Positions 32,401 through 43,572 of a stretch of DNA of 64,000 bases are shown piece by piece. The notes beneath the pieces were generated by a model that saw only the letters and a list, made by a program, of their open reading frames with translations, searched no databases and was not told where the DNA came from. The first letter of the stretch is position 1. Every line of letters begins with the position of its first letter. Origin of the DNA: Adiantum capillus-veneris (lineage: Eukaryota; Streptophyta; Polypodiopsida; Polypodiales; Pteridaceae); NCBI GenBank assembly GCA_014529385.2, contig CM043960.1:79470832-79534831 (forward strand). Direction: 5' to 3'. The translations under genes were made by a program, and so were the position numbers.

Positions 32401-33708
32401 ATTTTTCTTGATCCCAGGTACATAAAGTGCATCAACAAGTGTGAAGGAACTGCCATTAGCAGCAGTGAGCACAATCTTTCCAACTCCCTGAACTGGATAA
32501 GAGGCGTTGTTGGCACAAGTGACTGAATTCCCATGAGGGACAGACTCGAGAGAGGTAAACAATTCACGATGTGAGGTAATGTGCTTTGTAGCACCACTGT
32601 CGAAATACCACACATGTGAATCTGCAGCAACTGACAAGCATGCATCATGGACAACAGGATTGTAAGTGCACTCTGCGCTAAAAGCCCATTCTGCATCAAC
32701 ATCAGCATCACAATCTCCTTTCACAGAAGACTCAACAATGGCTGCATTTGTAGTGGAACCAGCATTTGCAGTGGAACCACCCTCTTTCTTCTTAGCCTCT
32801 TTGGCCTTTAACTTAGGACACGACTTGATCAAGTGATCATTGGGTTTACAATAATGGCAACGCATCTTCTTTTTGCCCTTATCACCAGAATTGCCAGACG
32901 AAGTGCTGCCAGCAGAAGCATTAGGAACAGAATTTTTGCCACTCGCAGCAGAACCATAAGAAGTGGCTGCATTACTGTTACCACGCTTTCTTTGAGAAGC
33001 AATAAAAGCCTGTTCAACTGCACGCTGCCTAGTCCTGTTTTTTCTGGAAAGTGACTCTTGCAACAGCAATGTGCATAATGCATCAAACTTGACAACTTCA
33101 GGATTTCCTTGGGTCATCAGTCTCCAAGTACTAGCAAAAGTCTGGTAGGAATCTGGTAAGGCATCAAGAACAGTCTGCACAAGGGAACTGTCAGAAATGA
33201 CTTCACCTGCAGAAATGAGTTGCTCATTGATATCCTTGACACTAGCAAGGAAAGTGTCCATATCATCTTCCTCATGCATAATCTTCGACTCTAGCTCTTT
33301 ACGCAGCAAAGCAATTTTAGCCTCATTGCGGCTTGCATAAAGACCTGCTAGAATATCCCAAGCCTGTTTTGCAGATTTTGCTGAACGGATGTGAGGAATA
33401 ATGGTGCGCTTCACAGACAACGCAATCAATGCATGAGCCTGCGCATCCTTAACATCCCAACGAGCTTGTTTTGCTGTAGGCAAAACAACTCTAACAGCTG
33501 CAATCCTTGCAGCAAGACCTGCAACATCCTCAATATCGCCTACATCTTCAGAACCAGGACGTACATCAATGCCCTGCACAATGTTCCAGACACCTTTTGA
33601 CACAAGAACGTGTTGCATCATATAAGCCCACATAGGGTAGTTGTCCCCATCCAACCTGTCCTCAGCAGCAAACATCTTGAACACATCTGTGTTGTTGTTG
33701 TCAGCCAT
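29422..33708 (-). CDS. Copia gag-pol polyprotein, intact
   Basis: 1428 residues from the ATG at 33708 (MADNNNTDVFKMFAAEDRLD); 20 codons upstream are open but the internal Met matches the start context in copia A. Numbered from the upstream Met (33768): gag 40-260; zinc knuckle C304, C307, H312, C317; protease WYFDSGATKHIT with D390; integrase zinc ligands H528, H533, C562, C565 and catalytic D593, D656, E692 (D-D-35-E spacing kept); RT about 960-1210 with YVDD 1131-1134; RNase H with D1297, E1338, D1374. No stop or frameshift interrupts it. It would supply every activity needed for copia retrotransposition: particle, processing, cDNA synthesis and insertion. Confidence 0.97.
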   Translation of the reverse strand: MADNNNTDVFKMFAAEDRLDGDNYPMWAYMMQHVLVSKGVWNIVQGIDVRPGSEDVGDIEDVAGLAARIAAVRVVLPTAKQARWDVKDAQAHALIALSVKRTIIPHIRSAKSAKQAWDILAGLYASRNEAKIALLRKELESKIMHEEDDMDTFLASVKDINEQLISAGEVISDSSLVQTVLDALPDSYQTFASTWRLMTQGNPEVVKFDALCTLLLQESLSRKNRTRQRAVEQAFIASQRKRGNSNAATSYGSAASGKNSVPNASAGSTSSGNSGDKGKKKMRCHYCKPNDHLIKSCPKLKAKEAKKKEGGSTANAGSTTNAAIVESSVKGDCDADVDAEWAFSAECTYNPVVHDACLSVAADSHVWYFDSGATKHITSHRELFTSLESVPHGNSVTCANNASYPVQGVGKIVLTAANGSSFTLVDALYVPGIKKNLLSVSALARLGLVVKFVDDRCTVHDLSFGDEIVASGLLCRGLYKLTLYDKCGQNFANAVADSRAISDAKLWHARFGHLNFASLLRLQKSDMVASLPPLEAPIKHVCEGCILGKMQRSKFPKDGSVRATCRLQLVHSDVCGPMQTPSLGNYLYFVTFIDDYSRHAWVFPLKAKSEVFMCFKQFLAMAENVSKCTMGTLRSDRGGEYMSHEFNAFLASRGIKHQCTVPYTPQQNGVAERKNRSLTEMARCMVKSQALPHSFWLEAIMCATYVLNRCPTKALQSITPYEAWYDRKPSIEHMRVFGCLAYALVPQVQRRKLDDKAVKCIFVGYSAESKGYKLYHPQTKRILVSRDVVFVEDSVQPLLSCTRDSNVSSQDIYDTLLPLFSGGNTNVSSNEANVQPMGVSENVLEQPITDADVHDVLDEERAKNEQARGMPKWLVHTLRDSKLDAPLSSCTRSGSRHASYASDCYALAVSSLHDVEEPLSFDEAQNSENWIAAMKSEYDALIENDTWTLCDLPPGKKAIGTKWVYKLKRKPDGEIDRHKARLVAKGYAQQKGIDYEETFAPTCRMTTVRFLCALAAHFGWDVHQSDIVTAFLNGDIFEEVYVTQPRGFVIKGQEDKVCKCKKALYGLKQSPRAWYEKADTHLVKRGFRNSPTESTLYVKREDDVFLIVVLYVDDLLITGPNERHIAEFKADLNATFKMKDLGLLHHYLGIQFKQCDGGIALCQKSYIETLLCKFGLEDCKPIATPMETGLKLSLHDAGDPADVTLYQTAVGCLIYVCNTRPDIQFAVSQVSRFMHSPGSKHWQAVKRIFRYLSGTLHLGLFYPKGGSLPPDLHAFSDSDWAGCFDTRVSTSGFCFMLGSSCISWLSKKQPTVATSSCEAEYRAVFTATVECVWLRRLMADLGVGQDTANTIYTDSQSALAVARNPVFHARTKHIEVHYHYVRERLSAGEISLAYVPTQDNLADLFTKALSREKLEAFRKALGLLPFVD

Positions 33709-34056
33709 GGTAAATGCTGCACCTGATGTGAAAACTGCCCGAAAATAAGAGAAATGGAGCGGGAACAACTTGTGCTATATAGCACAAACCGTAGAAGACT
33801 ATAAGGCACCTGTTATGCAGAAAACGGCACTGACAGAAAATCTGCACAAAATGACGAAATAACCTGTGCAGTACTGCCCGTAGTGGAAACGGAGGCCGAA
33901 ATGAGCCCAAATCAAAATTCTAAGCAGACCAAGCTCTTCGAGCTTTCCCAAAATATTTGTCGACCTGCGAACGCTTGCCAAAGCTCACTGAAATCGGAGA
34001 AAGTGAGCAGGCGTGTGCTGGAGCAGCTGGCGACTAAGCCCGGGAGGACGTGACCT
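33709..34056 (-). other. Leader of copia B
   Basis: Untranslated region between primer site and gag start; contains a short open run joined to the polyprotein frame (33768-33709). Confidence 0.6.
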
Positions 34057-34068
34057 GCTCTGATACCA
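34057..34068 (-). other. Primer binding site of copia B
   Basis: The minus strand is a perfect TGGTATCAGAGC, two bases inside the LTR. Confidence 0.95.
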
Positions 34069-34070
34069 AT

Positions 34071-34297
34071 TGTTGGAATTAGGGTTGCAGAGAAACACAC
34101 ACAGCTTGGAGAAGACGAAGGAAGCTCAAGGCACACAATAGAGAGTGTATTCCTTAGTGTGCAATGGAAAGATAGATAGCCCTAGAGTGATGGGCGTATA
34201 TACAATGCACGGGGGAAAAAACCTCCTAAAGAGGGAAAAAATGCCCCGGCGGTCCTAGTGTGTTCACACACATCACTACCACATGTATATGGTAACA
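34071..34297 (-). repeat. 5' LTR of copia B
   Basis: 227 bp, identical by eye to 29120-29346; the promoter of the element in the minus direction. Confidence 0.95.
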
Positions 34298-34302
34298 GTG
34301 AT

Positions 34303-36019
34303 GAGCACCCTCCTAGTTGGCCACACCTTGTCAAAGCCCTATTTTTTAATGTAATTTATCCTTTTCTTTTTGGGAAGCCTTGTAAGAGAGTCTATGTAAC
34401 TTTGATCCGTAAGTTCTACACTGTCAGCTATAATATTTTATCATGAGTCCAAAGTCATGTGAGCCGGTTGTTGGCCATTTTAAAAAGCCCTAATTATAAA
34501 GCTCAACTACCTCAGCTAAAAGACAACCTGGTAACCTTGTCTTTGAGCTTTGGAAAAGCTTTTGATGTATGACTGTAAGTGGCTACTCAAATTATGACTT
34601 GTAATCCATTTTTCTTATGATTTGGTAATCTAAATTCAATTCCAAGAACTGTATTGTGCTCCTTGTCTCTTGATTTTTCAATTAAGTATAAGCATTTCAA
34701 GTTTTGTTGTGGTTTGTGACTACACATATGTGAGTCTTAGCTACATATTTGAGTGCTAGAATCACTATTTTTTGACATTCTGACCATAGGAGAGTAGTAT
34801 TAGAACTTAGGGCGATTAGTTTGTGTTGTTCTATTGTAGTTTTCATGATCTGGACCAGGATAGATCATGATTTTGGTACCTTGTCAGATGACCACTAGAC
34901 TTTGTAAACTTGTGTCCTTAGACCTAATATAGCTTTGTGACAATCCAAATTTGTTTAGTTGACAAAATGGCATGATGACCTAAAGCGGTGAGATCTAACA
35001 GTAGTAGATTTTTCCAATCAGAGAGTGGTAGTTAGCTTATTGGATTGATATGTTTTCTTGATAGGTTCACTTCTTGAAAAATGGCAACCTCAAAGAGTCT
35101 CTCTGCTTCATCGGATTCAATTCCTTGAGTATCCATATTATGTTAGTGCTAGATAGCTATGTTACAGACGTCCATTGTAAGGTTTTCACCTTTCTAGCTG
35201 TAAGAAAATGAACCCGAAGCTTTAGGTGAAAGCATTGGGCGTACAAACAGGTAAAGCACTATCTCAAAAGAAATTAAAATTGGTATTTTTAGAATCTTAA
35301 GCACGACAAACCTATAGCTAGGAACTCTCAAAACTAAATTCGGGTAAAATCTGACACCGCTATCCTCTCTGGAAGAATTACTGCCACTCTAAATTGCAAA
35401 AATAGTTGAATGGTTTTTAGTAATAATTAAAGCTTATGAATTTCATTATAACCTTTAGATACATTCCCAGATATTTATCAAAATAGCTGAAAATAGCTCA
35501 CAAAATTAGCAGGCTTGATTTTCAAAGTAGGTAGGTATTGAGAGAGGGTATCTAGACTTGCCCAAGATGGATTTACCAAAAAATGGTGCCTTCTTGAGCT
35601 TGGGGGCTGCTTGAGCTACAAGCAGTTGCCAGTCTCAGCCTATGAGAGCCTATAAGTGCCAGAAAAAGCTATAAATATGACTTGCTATCTCACAATTCAA
35701 TCAGACTCGGAGTCCTGCTAGAAATCTCTCATGCAAGAGAGATGCTTCACAAAAATGACTAAGAGAGAAAAACCTAAGTGATTAAGTGAGATAATTAGTG
35801 CTATTCTCAATTAATTAATTAGTTTATGTCTAATTTTTCTAATTAATTTATTAATTAAAGAAGATTAGACCATTATCTACTATTAATCAATCTCTTATAT
35901 ATTATTGAATCGTTGATTACTTAATCTTAACTAAGATTAATAATCTACTTGATTATTAAGCCCTAATCAGGAGTGAAATTGATTAATTTTGATCTTAATT
36001 AATAAGAAATATATTGCTT
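34303..36019. other. AT-rich region, TATA-like box near 35668
   Basis: No gene. Sequence GCTATAAATATGAC near 35668, followed by short leader-like sequence, could be an LTR promoter of element I, but I found no partner LTR. Confidence 0.3.
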
Positions 36020-37750
36020 AAACTTAGTTAATCCTAAGATAATTATCAAAGCTGATATAAATAGTATTAGGAATCCAAGAAAGTCATATAAAAAATTTTA
36101 AAGTAATTTTTGTAATTAATTAGACAAAAATTATCTATTTTTAATTATAAAACTAACAAAAAACTTAGCAAACTAACTTAATAAATCAGAAGATTATTAT
36201 CAAAGTTAAAAAAAATTATGAGGAATAGAGAGTAATTAATTGATAAATATAAAATTAGTTTAGCTTTTTTTAAAAGCTAAATTTCTTTGATTTTAGCTAT
36301 AAATTAAAGAGAAAAATTAGTTAACTAACTTAGATAATTACATGGTAATTGTCAAAGTGAGAAAACATCATTAAAAGCATAGGATATTTAGCTCAATTAC
36401 AAAAAAATAGTTTATCTATTTAATTAAGCTAAAAATATTTGATTTGAGCTATTAATTAAAAGAAAAAATTATTAATTTAGATTAGATAATTACATGATAG
36501 GTATCAAGGTTAGAAAACATTATTAGCAAGCTTATGATTTTTTTTTGTTTAGCGATTTAATTATGCGATTTTTTAAATTAACTATAAATTAAAGAGGGAA
36601 ATTATGGGTAAACTTATATAATTACATGGTAGATATTACAGTTAGAAAACATCATTTGCAAGCCGAGATGACTAGTTCATGAATAAAAAATGAGTTTAGC
36701 TATTAATTAAGCTAAAATTATCTGATTTTAACTGTAAATTATAGGAGAAAATTAGAATTAACTTAGATGAATAAATGGTAATTATCACAATTAAAAATAA
36801 TTATTAAAAATTTGGGATAATTAGCTTATGAAAAAAAACCTAGCTTAGCTATTTGATTAAGATAGAATTTTTAAATTTTATCTATAAATTAAAGAGAGAA
36901 ATTAGTGAATGAGTTTAGATATTTATATGGTAATTATCAGAGTTAGGAAACATCATCCTTAAGTTGTAATAAGTTGATCATGAATAAGTTGTAATAAGTT
37001 GATCATGAATAGAAAACTAGTTTAGCTATTTTATTAAGCTAGAATTGTCTAATTTTAGCTATAAATTAAACAAAAAAATTAATCAATTAGATTATATAAT
37101 TGTAAATATGAAAGTTAGAAAACATCATTAACAAGTCAAGATAATTAGATCATGAACAAAAAACTAGTTTATAATTGTCTGATTTTAGCTATAAAATAAA
37201 ATAAAAAATAGTAATTAACTTAGATAATTACATGGTAATTATTAGTTAGAAAAAATCATTAGCAAGTTGGAATAATTCTTTTATGAAGAAGAAGTTAGCT
37301 TAACTATTTAATTAAGCTAAAATTATTTGCTTTTATATGTAAATTTAAAAAGAAAATTAGTTAATTAGCTTAGATATTTACATGGTAGTTATCAAAGTTG
37401 GAAAACATCATTAGCAACTCAAAATAATTAGATCATAAACAAAAAACTAGTTTAGCTATTTAATTAAGCTAGAATTGCCTGCGTTTAGCTACAAATTAAA
37501 AGAGAAAATTCATATTTTATCTTAGATAATTACATGATAATTATCAAGGTTTAAAAACATCATTGTAAAATCAAGATAATTAAATCATGAACAAAAAAGC
37601 AGTTTAGCTATTCAATTAAGTTAAAATTATTTGATGTTATTTATAAATTAAAAGTAAAAGTTATTAATTAGCTTACTTTATTACATGGTAATTATCAAAG
37701 CTAGAAAATATTATAAGAAAGTTGAGATAATTATGCCATAATTAGTTAAC
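36020..37750. repeat. AT-rich satellite-like array, ~150-bp unit
   Basis: About 10-12 degenerate units. Each has ATTACATGGTAATTATCAAAG, GTTAGAAAACATCATTAGCA and TTTAGCTATTTAATTAAGCT. The first word recurs near 36337, 36490, 36621, 36770, 36922, 37229, 37377, 37530 and 37682, so spacing is 130-155 bp. A 25-bp local duplication at about 36961-37010 interrupts the period. No coding capacity. Confidence 0.8.
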
Positions 37751-38329
37751 CAGCTTAAGTAATTATAATAGCTCAAAAATAGTATTTTAGGTAGAAATTT
37801 AATTAGGATAAATATAATCATAATTAAAAGTTTCTAGGAAAATTATTAAAAGTATAAACCACTATTTGAAAGTCCTGAAAATTATATCTTTAGAAGATAA
37901 CGGGTCTAATAAATAATAAGTAAAAAATAAGTCAATTTTAGGTTTAGTAAAGACGAAAAAATTAGCAAAAAGGTTCAATTTTTTTTTAGAGAGACCCAAA
38001 ATACCTAAAAGAAATATATGATAAGAATATCTTAGCTCTATGATTAAATAGAAGAATCTTATATTAAGAATATATCATTTTCAAGTGCTATCTTTAAAAA
38101 TAGTCAATAAGTAAATTATCTAATAAGAAGGTTCTTTAGGCTATACTTAGGCATAAGAAATTGCAGAAACAATATTAAAAAAAAAACCTAGAATCTTTTG
38201 TAAACAACTAAATTACTCTAGAATCGAAGCAATTATGCTAAGAAATGGAAATACATTATAGAATGGTAAGAATCAAGATTTTGAATATTTACCTAATAAA
38301 TAGACATCCTTTTTATAAGGATAGAAGTT
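37751..38329. other. AT-rich spacer
   Basis: Nothing recognised; leads to an ATG at 38330. Confidence 0.4.
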
Positions 38330-38491
38330 ATGGCTCCAAAGAGGACTCGAGAAAACCCTTAGTCTGATGAAGAGGGCAATGTTCCCAAGAGGGCTAGAAT
38401 GTCATATGACCACGAGGCCAGGCCTAGTAGTAGGCATACATATGAAAGTATTCATGCCCCAACACTGCAGCAAATGCCCGACCAGTCCTAG
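38330..38491 (+). pseudogene. Possible gag N-terminus of element I
   Basis: MAPKRTRENP, a TAG stop at codon 11, then SDEEGNVPKRARMSYDHEA to a stop at 38489. The basic, nuclear-signal-like PKRAR and the place at the start of a damaged Ty3 region suggest a gag start, but no capsid domain follows. Confidence 0.3.
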
Positions 38492-39249
38492 GTGGGTCTT
38501 CATTATAATTTAAGATGAATAATTCAAGTTCTTCTTTAAGTATTAACATTGCATATGTAAAAGAGGGTATAAGGAATAAAGAAAAGTGACATTGGCTGAA
38601 AATGAAAGGCATCTTCCAAGAAACCAACAAGCATTTGTTTGTATATTAGAAAATAATTGTTTGGGTTAAGGCTGGTTGACTTAGGAAAGAATGATTGATC
38701 ATCCTGAAGACAACTTTTGTCTCAAGACACCTCTAATTCCTTGGAGTTTTTTCACTTTATGTGATGAGTAATGATGGCTTGTTAGCCATGGATGAGTCGA
38801 TTGGCCCCATGTACACGAAGTCTTTAACCCCTACATGTGTATGTTTGTGGATACTACTTAGGATATTGTTTTTATCCTAGGGGAACCGCCGGTTGTATGG
38901 GCAACTAGTTTTAGCGTATGGACGCCCCGAACTTTGGGTGATTGGTTTCCACCCGGATTATAAATAAGGAAGGGTACGGTTTTTTTCACCCATGTATAGG
39001 TGTGCTCCACACAAGTGGAGTACATGTCAGGGTTGTCAAGAAATATTGTGAGTGATCGTACCTTGCCTTAAGTCTAAAGATACGGAATTAATACTGAAAA
39101 CAAACTCAAAATCAAGAAATTGTGCAAAAACCACAAAAGCCTTAAAATTTGACCAAAATTTGGGGATTTTTTGACTTTCAAAGATCCAAATCTAAAATGG
39201 GGTGAGAATTGGCATCTACAAGGTATAGCCATTCTAGTGACCAAGTTTC
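38492..39249. other. Spacer with TATA-like box
   Basis: TTATAAATAAGGAAGG near 38958 resembles an LTR core promoter; no second copy seen. No gene. Confidence 0.3.
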
Positions 39250-39830
39250 ATGTCAAAATAATGTCAAACGTGGATCGCGATCCATGTACCTTTTGACCAT
39301 CTGAGATTGGTATTTGAGCGATAGACATCTGACAACATTTGAAACAACTTTTACAAAGGGCACCATAGCAAAAATGGCAAAAAGTTGACCGAATCATCAA
39401 AAAACTAGTAGCTAGTCAAAAACCACAGGGCAGACAGAAACATTTACTTTTGATTGACAAAAGGTTTTTCAAATCCAAAACTGATACTGCAAGTAATCAT
39501 CGGGACAAATTTTGGGTCCATATCTGATGGAACATGAATAGTGATCCATGTACCTTTTCTCATTTTTTGAACAAAGGCCATACATGTTTGACCATTAGAA
39601 ACAAAACTTCCAAAAACAAGGTAAGCCAAAAAAGTTCAAAAAGAGGGTCAAAAGGGGGTAAAAGCACTTCAAGGCCAAAAAATGCCTAGCAGGCCTAAAT
39701 TGATCCAAATTGAAAAAAAGCAAGATAATTGTAATCAGTAGACCAAGGGGGAGCTGTATCAAGTTTCAACAAGTTTTGACACAAAGGTATATGGATCGTG
39801 ATCCATGTTCCTTTGTCACAGATTGAGTAC
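39250..39830 (+). repeat. Degenerate ~260-bp repeats with a GATCGCGATC core
   Basis: The word GGATCGCGATCCATGTACCT occurs near 39275, as AGTGATCCATGTACCTTTTC near 39539 and GGATCGTGATCCATGTTCCT near 39793. Flanking text (AAATTTTGGG, TTTTTGACT/GAAAAGG words) is loosely repeated too. Confidence 0.5.
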
Positions 39831-40020
39831 ACACTTGTACTATAGCTAGCACTAGTCCCTAGGAGCATAGTGGTCTTTTCAACTTTGAATTTGGAGTTAA
39901 TTTGTGGATTTTTCAAGAAAAACTAGAATTTCTACCAAAGTGTAATAAAATTTTGATGGTCTCAAATTTTGACTATAGAGCGGCCATAAACTCATAGCCA
40001 CCAAGTTCTCTTTATACAGG

Positions 40021-40853
40021 TTGCAAGAGCTAGAGTGTGCACGGCTCAAAGTGCTTTCAATCGGAGGATTTGGATGCATCATAGAAGGTAACATGTTAGG
40101 GTTTTTCAAGTGTGTCATCTTGATGTATTTGCGGTCAAGTAGACTATATCAAAGTAGAAACTTTGTTGTTAGATACCAAACTAGTCATATTTTAATGGAA
40201 GGGAGTGTCAATCAAGGACCGTTGCCGAGTTTAGAACCCATCATAGAGAAAATGCTTTTTGATACTTCATCAAAGAGACCATACACTTATATGATTGACA
40301 AATTCAAGAGTGTGAGTTTCAAGGAAACAACCGTGGGAGCAAGACCATCCCAACTAGCACCAACCATGAGACTTTTGCACTTGAAATTTCACTTTGAAAA
40401 TGAACAAGGTGCTAAAACTTACAAAGATGGTATGGAAGACTATTGTGCAAAACTACATGAGAGACCTACCAAATTTAAGGACATAGTTCATGTGGACTAA
40501 AACAATGATCAATACTTTGATGATGAGGGAACCATGTATTTAGTCATGCAAAATCTCTATATTGTGGATAAGTGGGGATTAAGAGGCACCAAAGATAAGT
40601 TTGATGTCAAGTCTAAAGAAAAGTTGCAAAGTTGGACATTCAAATGCGAAGCTTAGGCGAGTGAATATGGAAACCCGAGTCAACACTGACAATACACATG
40701 TGAATTTGTACAAATATGATAATGGAGAGAAGATGCTCTACTACAAGTGTGGCGAGCCTAACATTGGGGAATTATCGGAGAAAAAATATGTATATCTCTT
40801 CACATATGAGGAAGGTAGAGATACCAAAGTGATAACGCTCGATAAGTAAGGAT
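40021..40853 (+). pseudogene. Orphan coding stretch inside element I
   Basis: A 159-codon open frame to 40500 (with SLEPIIEKMLFDTSSKRPYT and HLKFHFENEQGAKTYKDGME), then after one TAA the same frame goes on with NNDQYFDDEGTMYLVMQNLY to about 40655, and another frame from about 40650 holds VNTDNTHVNLYKYDNGEKML and KKYVYLFTYEEGRDTKVITL to a stop near 40847. An acceptor-like TTTATACAG precedes 40020. It sits where the RT of a Ty3 pol should be, directly before the RNase H, but shows no RT motif. I do not recognise it; capture of foreign sequence is one explanation. Confidence 0.45.
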
Positions 40854-40889
40854 GATTGTACTCTACCATATACCAAAATAAGCTGGAGA

Positions 40890-42340
40890 CATATACGTTC
40901 TTTGGAGGATGAAAAAGTGTTTCAAAAATTGAAACAGAGATTGATCTCTACTCCAATTTTGAAAGCTCTTGATTGGAACAAGATCTCTCATGTCAACATA
41001 GATGCATCAACTTACACAATTGGATGCATCTTAGCACAACCTAGAGAGACCAATAAGGATTTTCCCATCTGTTACTCCAAAAGACAACTCAATAGTACGG
41101 AGAAAAATTACAAGACATAGAAAGAGAAGGATTGGAAATGGTCTATGTAGTCAAAAAGTTTAAACATTATCTTCTCACAAACAAATTTGTATCTTTTGTG
41201 GATCACCAAGCACTATTGTACTTAGTGAATAAATCATGCAATACTGGATGGATGGTTTGACAATTTATTATATTGCTAGAGTTTGATTTCACTGTAGTAG
41301 TAAAAAAGGAGACTACACACCATAGGGTGACCATTTGTCTCAATTGATTCATGGAGAACCTCTTCAAGTTGACGATGATATGACAAATTTGTATCTTTTC
41401 AATATACAAATAGTATCGAGGTGGAGCAAACATGTGATACCAGTGCTTACCATTGGCTCTCTGCAAATTCAAAGGTAGCCATCAGCCATTGAGCAAAGAC
41501 TCTCATTTGCGCTAATAAAAGAACACCTATACAAGCATGGAATAGTTAGGCTATATATAGAGCAAGTAGAGAAAGATATAATCACTTCATTAATGATATG
41601 ATTGAATATCTATTGCAAGGTTTTATAGTGCTCCATATGAAGCCAGTGCCATATCAATCTCAAGAAAATAGATATGCAGAGAACACAAACAAAATTCTAT
41701 GCACAATGCTCGAAAAGAAAATTGATGGGTCAAGACCCGGTTAGGACCAAAAGTTACATTCAGCTCTTTGGACATATAGGACAACATACAAAACAAAATT
41801 GGGAACAAAACCTTTCAATTTTGTGTTTGGGATCAACTCTATATTACCATTAGTATTCTTGGTTTCCACACTACGAGTAGCATAAGACCTAGATTGGAGC
41901 ACATGAGTTATTGGAACGAGTTGCACAACTCATCAGGTTAGACAAATTGTGACTCAAGGCTGTTGTGGCAATATATGCGTAGAAAAGGAAAACGAAAAAG
42001 ATTTCCATGACTAGAACATGATAAACAAGGAATTTCAAAAGGGAGATTATGTATTAGTCTATACCCTAAAGCAATACTCCAATAAATTGAAGAAGCAAGA
42101 AAATGGCCCATTTGTGTGATCAATGAAATATCACCAAATGGTGCCATAAAACTTGTGACATTAGAGGGAGAGGAGATGTCTAATTGGATCAATGGTTGCA
42201 TATTGAAGAAGTACATTTACCTCTCATTGTTGCTGACATGTTGGAAAAGATTCACCAAGCAAAAGAAAGAAAGCAGAAAGCTCAACCCATCAAAGACCAT
42301 GCAAAGGAGAAAGCAAAGTTGTGAAATTTGAAGCAAAAAG
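40890..42340 (+). pseudogene. Ty3 RNase H and integrase remnant (element I)
   Basis: RT thumb/RNase H: EDEKVFQKLKQRLISTPILK, then HVNIDASTYTIGCILAQP with the first catalytic Asp, followed in another frame by EGLEMVYVVKKFKHYLLTN and FVDHQALLYLVNK. Next come the integrase end, HSALWTYRTTYKTKLGTKPF, FQKGDYVLVYTLKQYSNKL, and the SH3-like end INEISPNGAIKLVTLEGEEM (42116-). The integrase zinc domain and most of the DDE core are gone. The nearest relative in the window is element H, which shares these C-terminal words. Confidence 0.8.
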
Positions 42341-42372
42341 AATGACTAAACAGAGCTCCTATTGAATCAATT

Positions 42373-42771
42373 TTGATCATGCCAGATTGTCTTGGAGGCA
42401 TGGACATAGGAGTTAATGTCAAGGTTGCTAATGGATCAAACAAAAGAGAACTTATGGATACCAGTGCAAGAGTCAACACCATGAGATATTCTACATACTT
42501 AAAGTTTTCAGATGAAATAGTGACACCAAATGGAATCAAGCCTAGAGCAGCAAACAAGGGGACAATGGTCAGCTTAGGACATGACAATGTATCCATCAAC
42601 ATTGATGGCAACCAATGTCTACATCAGTTTCATGTCATGAAAGACACATATCTTATCGAAGCAATCGTCCCAAAAAAGTCGGATTCAAGTTTTGAAAGCA
42701 AATGCCAAATCAACAAAGTTGTAGGAGCTTCAAGTTTGGAAGGACTTGGCACATGTCAAAATTTGGGTTAG
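42373..42771 (+). pseudogene. Second retropepsin-like domain, post-integrase (element I)
   Basis: Open frame reading VNVKVANGSNKRELMDTSAR, where DTSA stands in place of the retropepsin D-(T/S)-G-A, then flap-like GTMVSLGHDNVSINIDGNQC and FHVMKDTYLIEAIV. The final LGR-x-W signature is not seen, so the C-terminus is lost or replaced. It lies about 30 bp after a Lys/Ala-rich tail of the integrase, not upstream of an RT. The same order is found in element H. It cannot be the front protease of element J, which has its own copy of the C-terminal half at about 43430-43570. Confidence 0.6.
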
Positions 42772-43318
<547 letters not shown>

Positions 43319-43429
43319 TGACCTAGAGCTGCTAGTCAAATTTTTGTCTATTACAACCACACTAGACACTTATACTTCACCAAATCTTATAGGTATGTTC
43401 CTCACCAGTACAAGAACAATTGTGGATTA

Positions 43430-43572
43430 TCAAATGCAGAGTTGTTTACGCAACTGGTATGATTGAGAATATGCAGATTAGGGTGGATAAAGAGAAATTC
43501 AAAACAAGATTTCTAGTCCTGGATGTCCAAGGACCATATGGTATGTTACTAAGACGAACATGGCTTTGAACG
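43430..43572 (+). pseudogene. Retropepsin C-terminal half (element J)
   Basis: Reads VVYATGMIENMQIRVDKEKF, then KTRFLVLDVQGPYGMLLRRT followed by WL and a stop: the flap and the hydrophobic-LLxRxW end of a Ty3 protease. The half with the catalytic Asp is missing, cut off near the microsatellite. Confidence 0.6.

Larger units (their letters stand above)
29120..34297 (-). mobile_element. Complete copia element B
   Basis: 5178 bp. Both LTRs are 227 bp (29120-29346, 34071-34297) and, by eye, identical at every base. They are flanked by the perfect 5-bp target duplication GTGAT (29115-29119, 34298-34302). The polypurine tract, primer site and a single uninterrupted gag-pol frame are all present. 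This is a recent insertion and could be autonomous. It belongs to the same family as copia A. Confidence 0.95.

Noticed and set aside
40021..40500. Retroviral-type envelope gene in element I
   Set aside because: It lies before RNase H, not after integrase, and has no signal peptide or membrane anchor.
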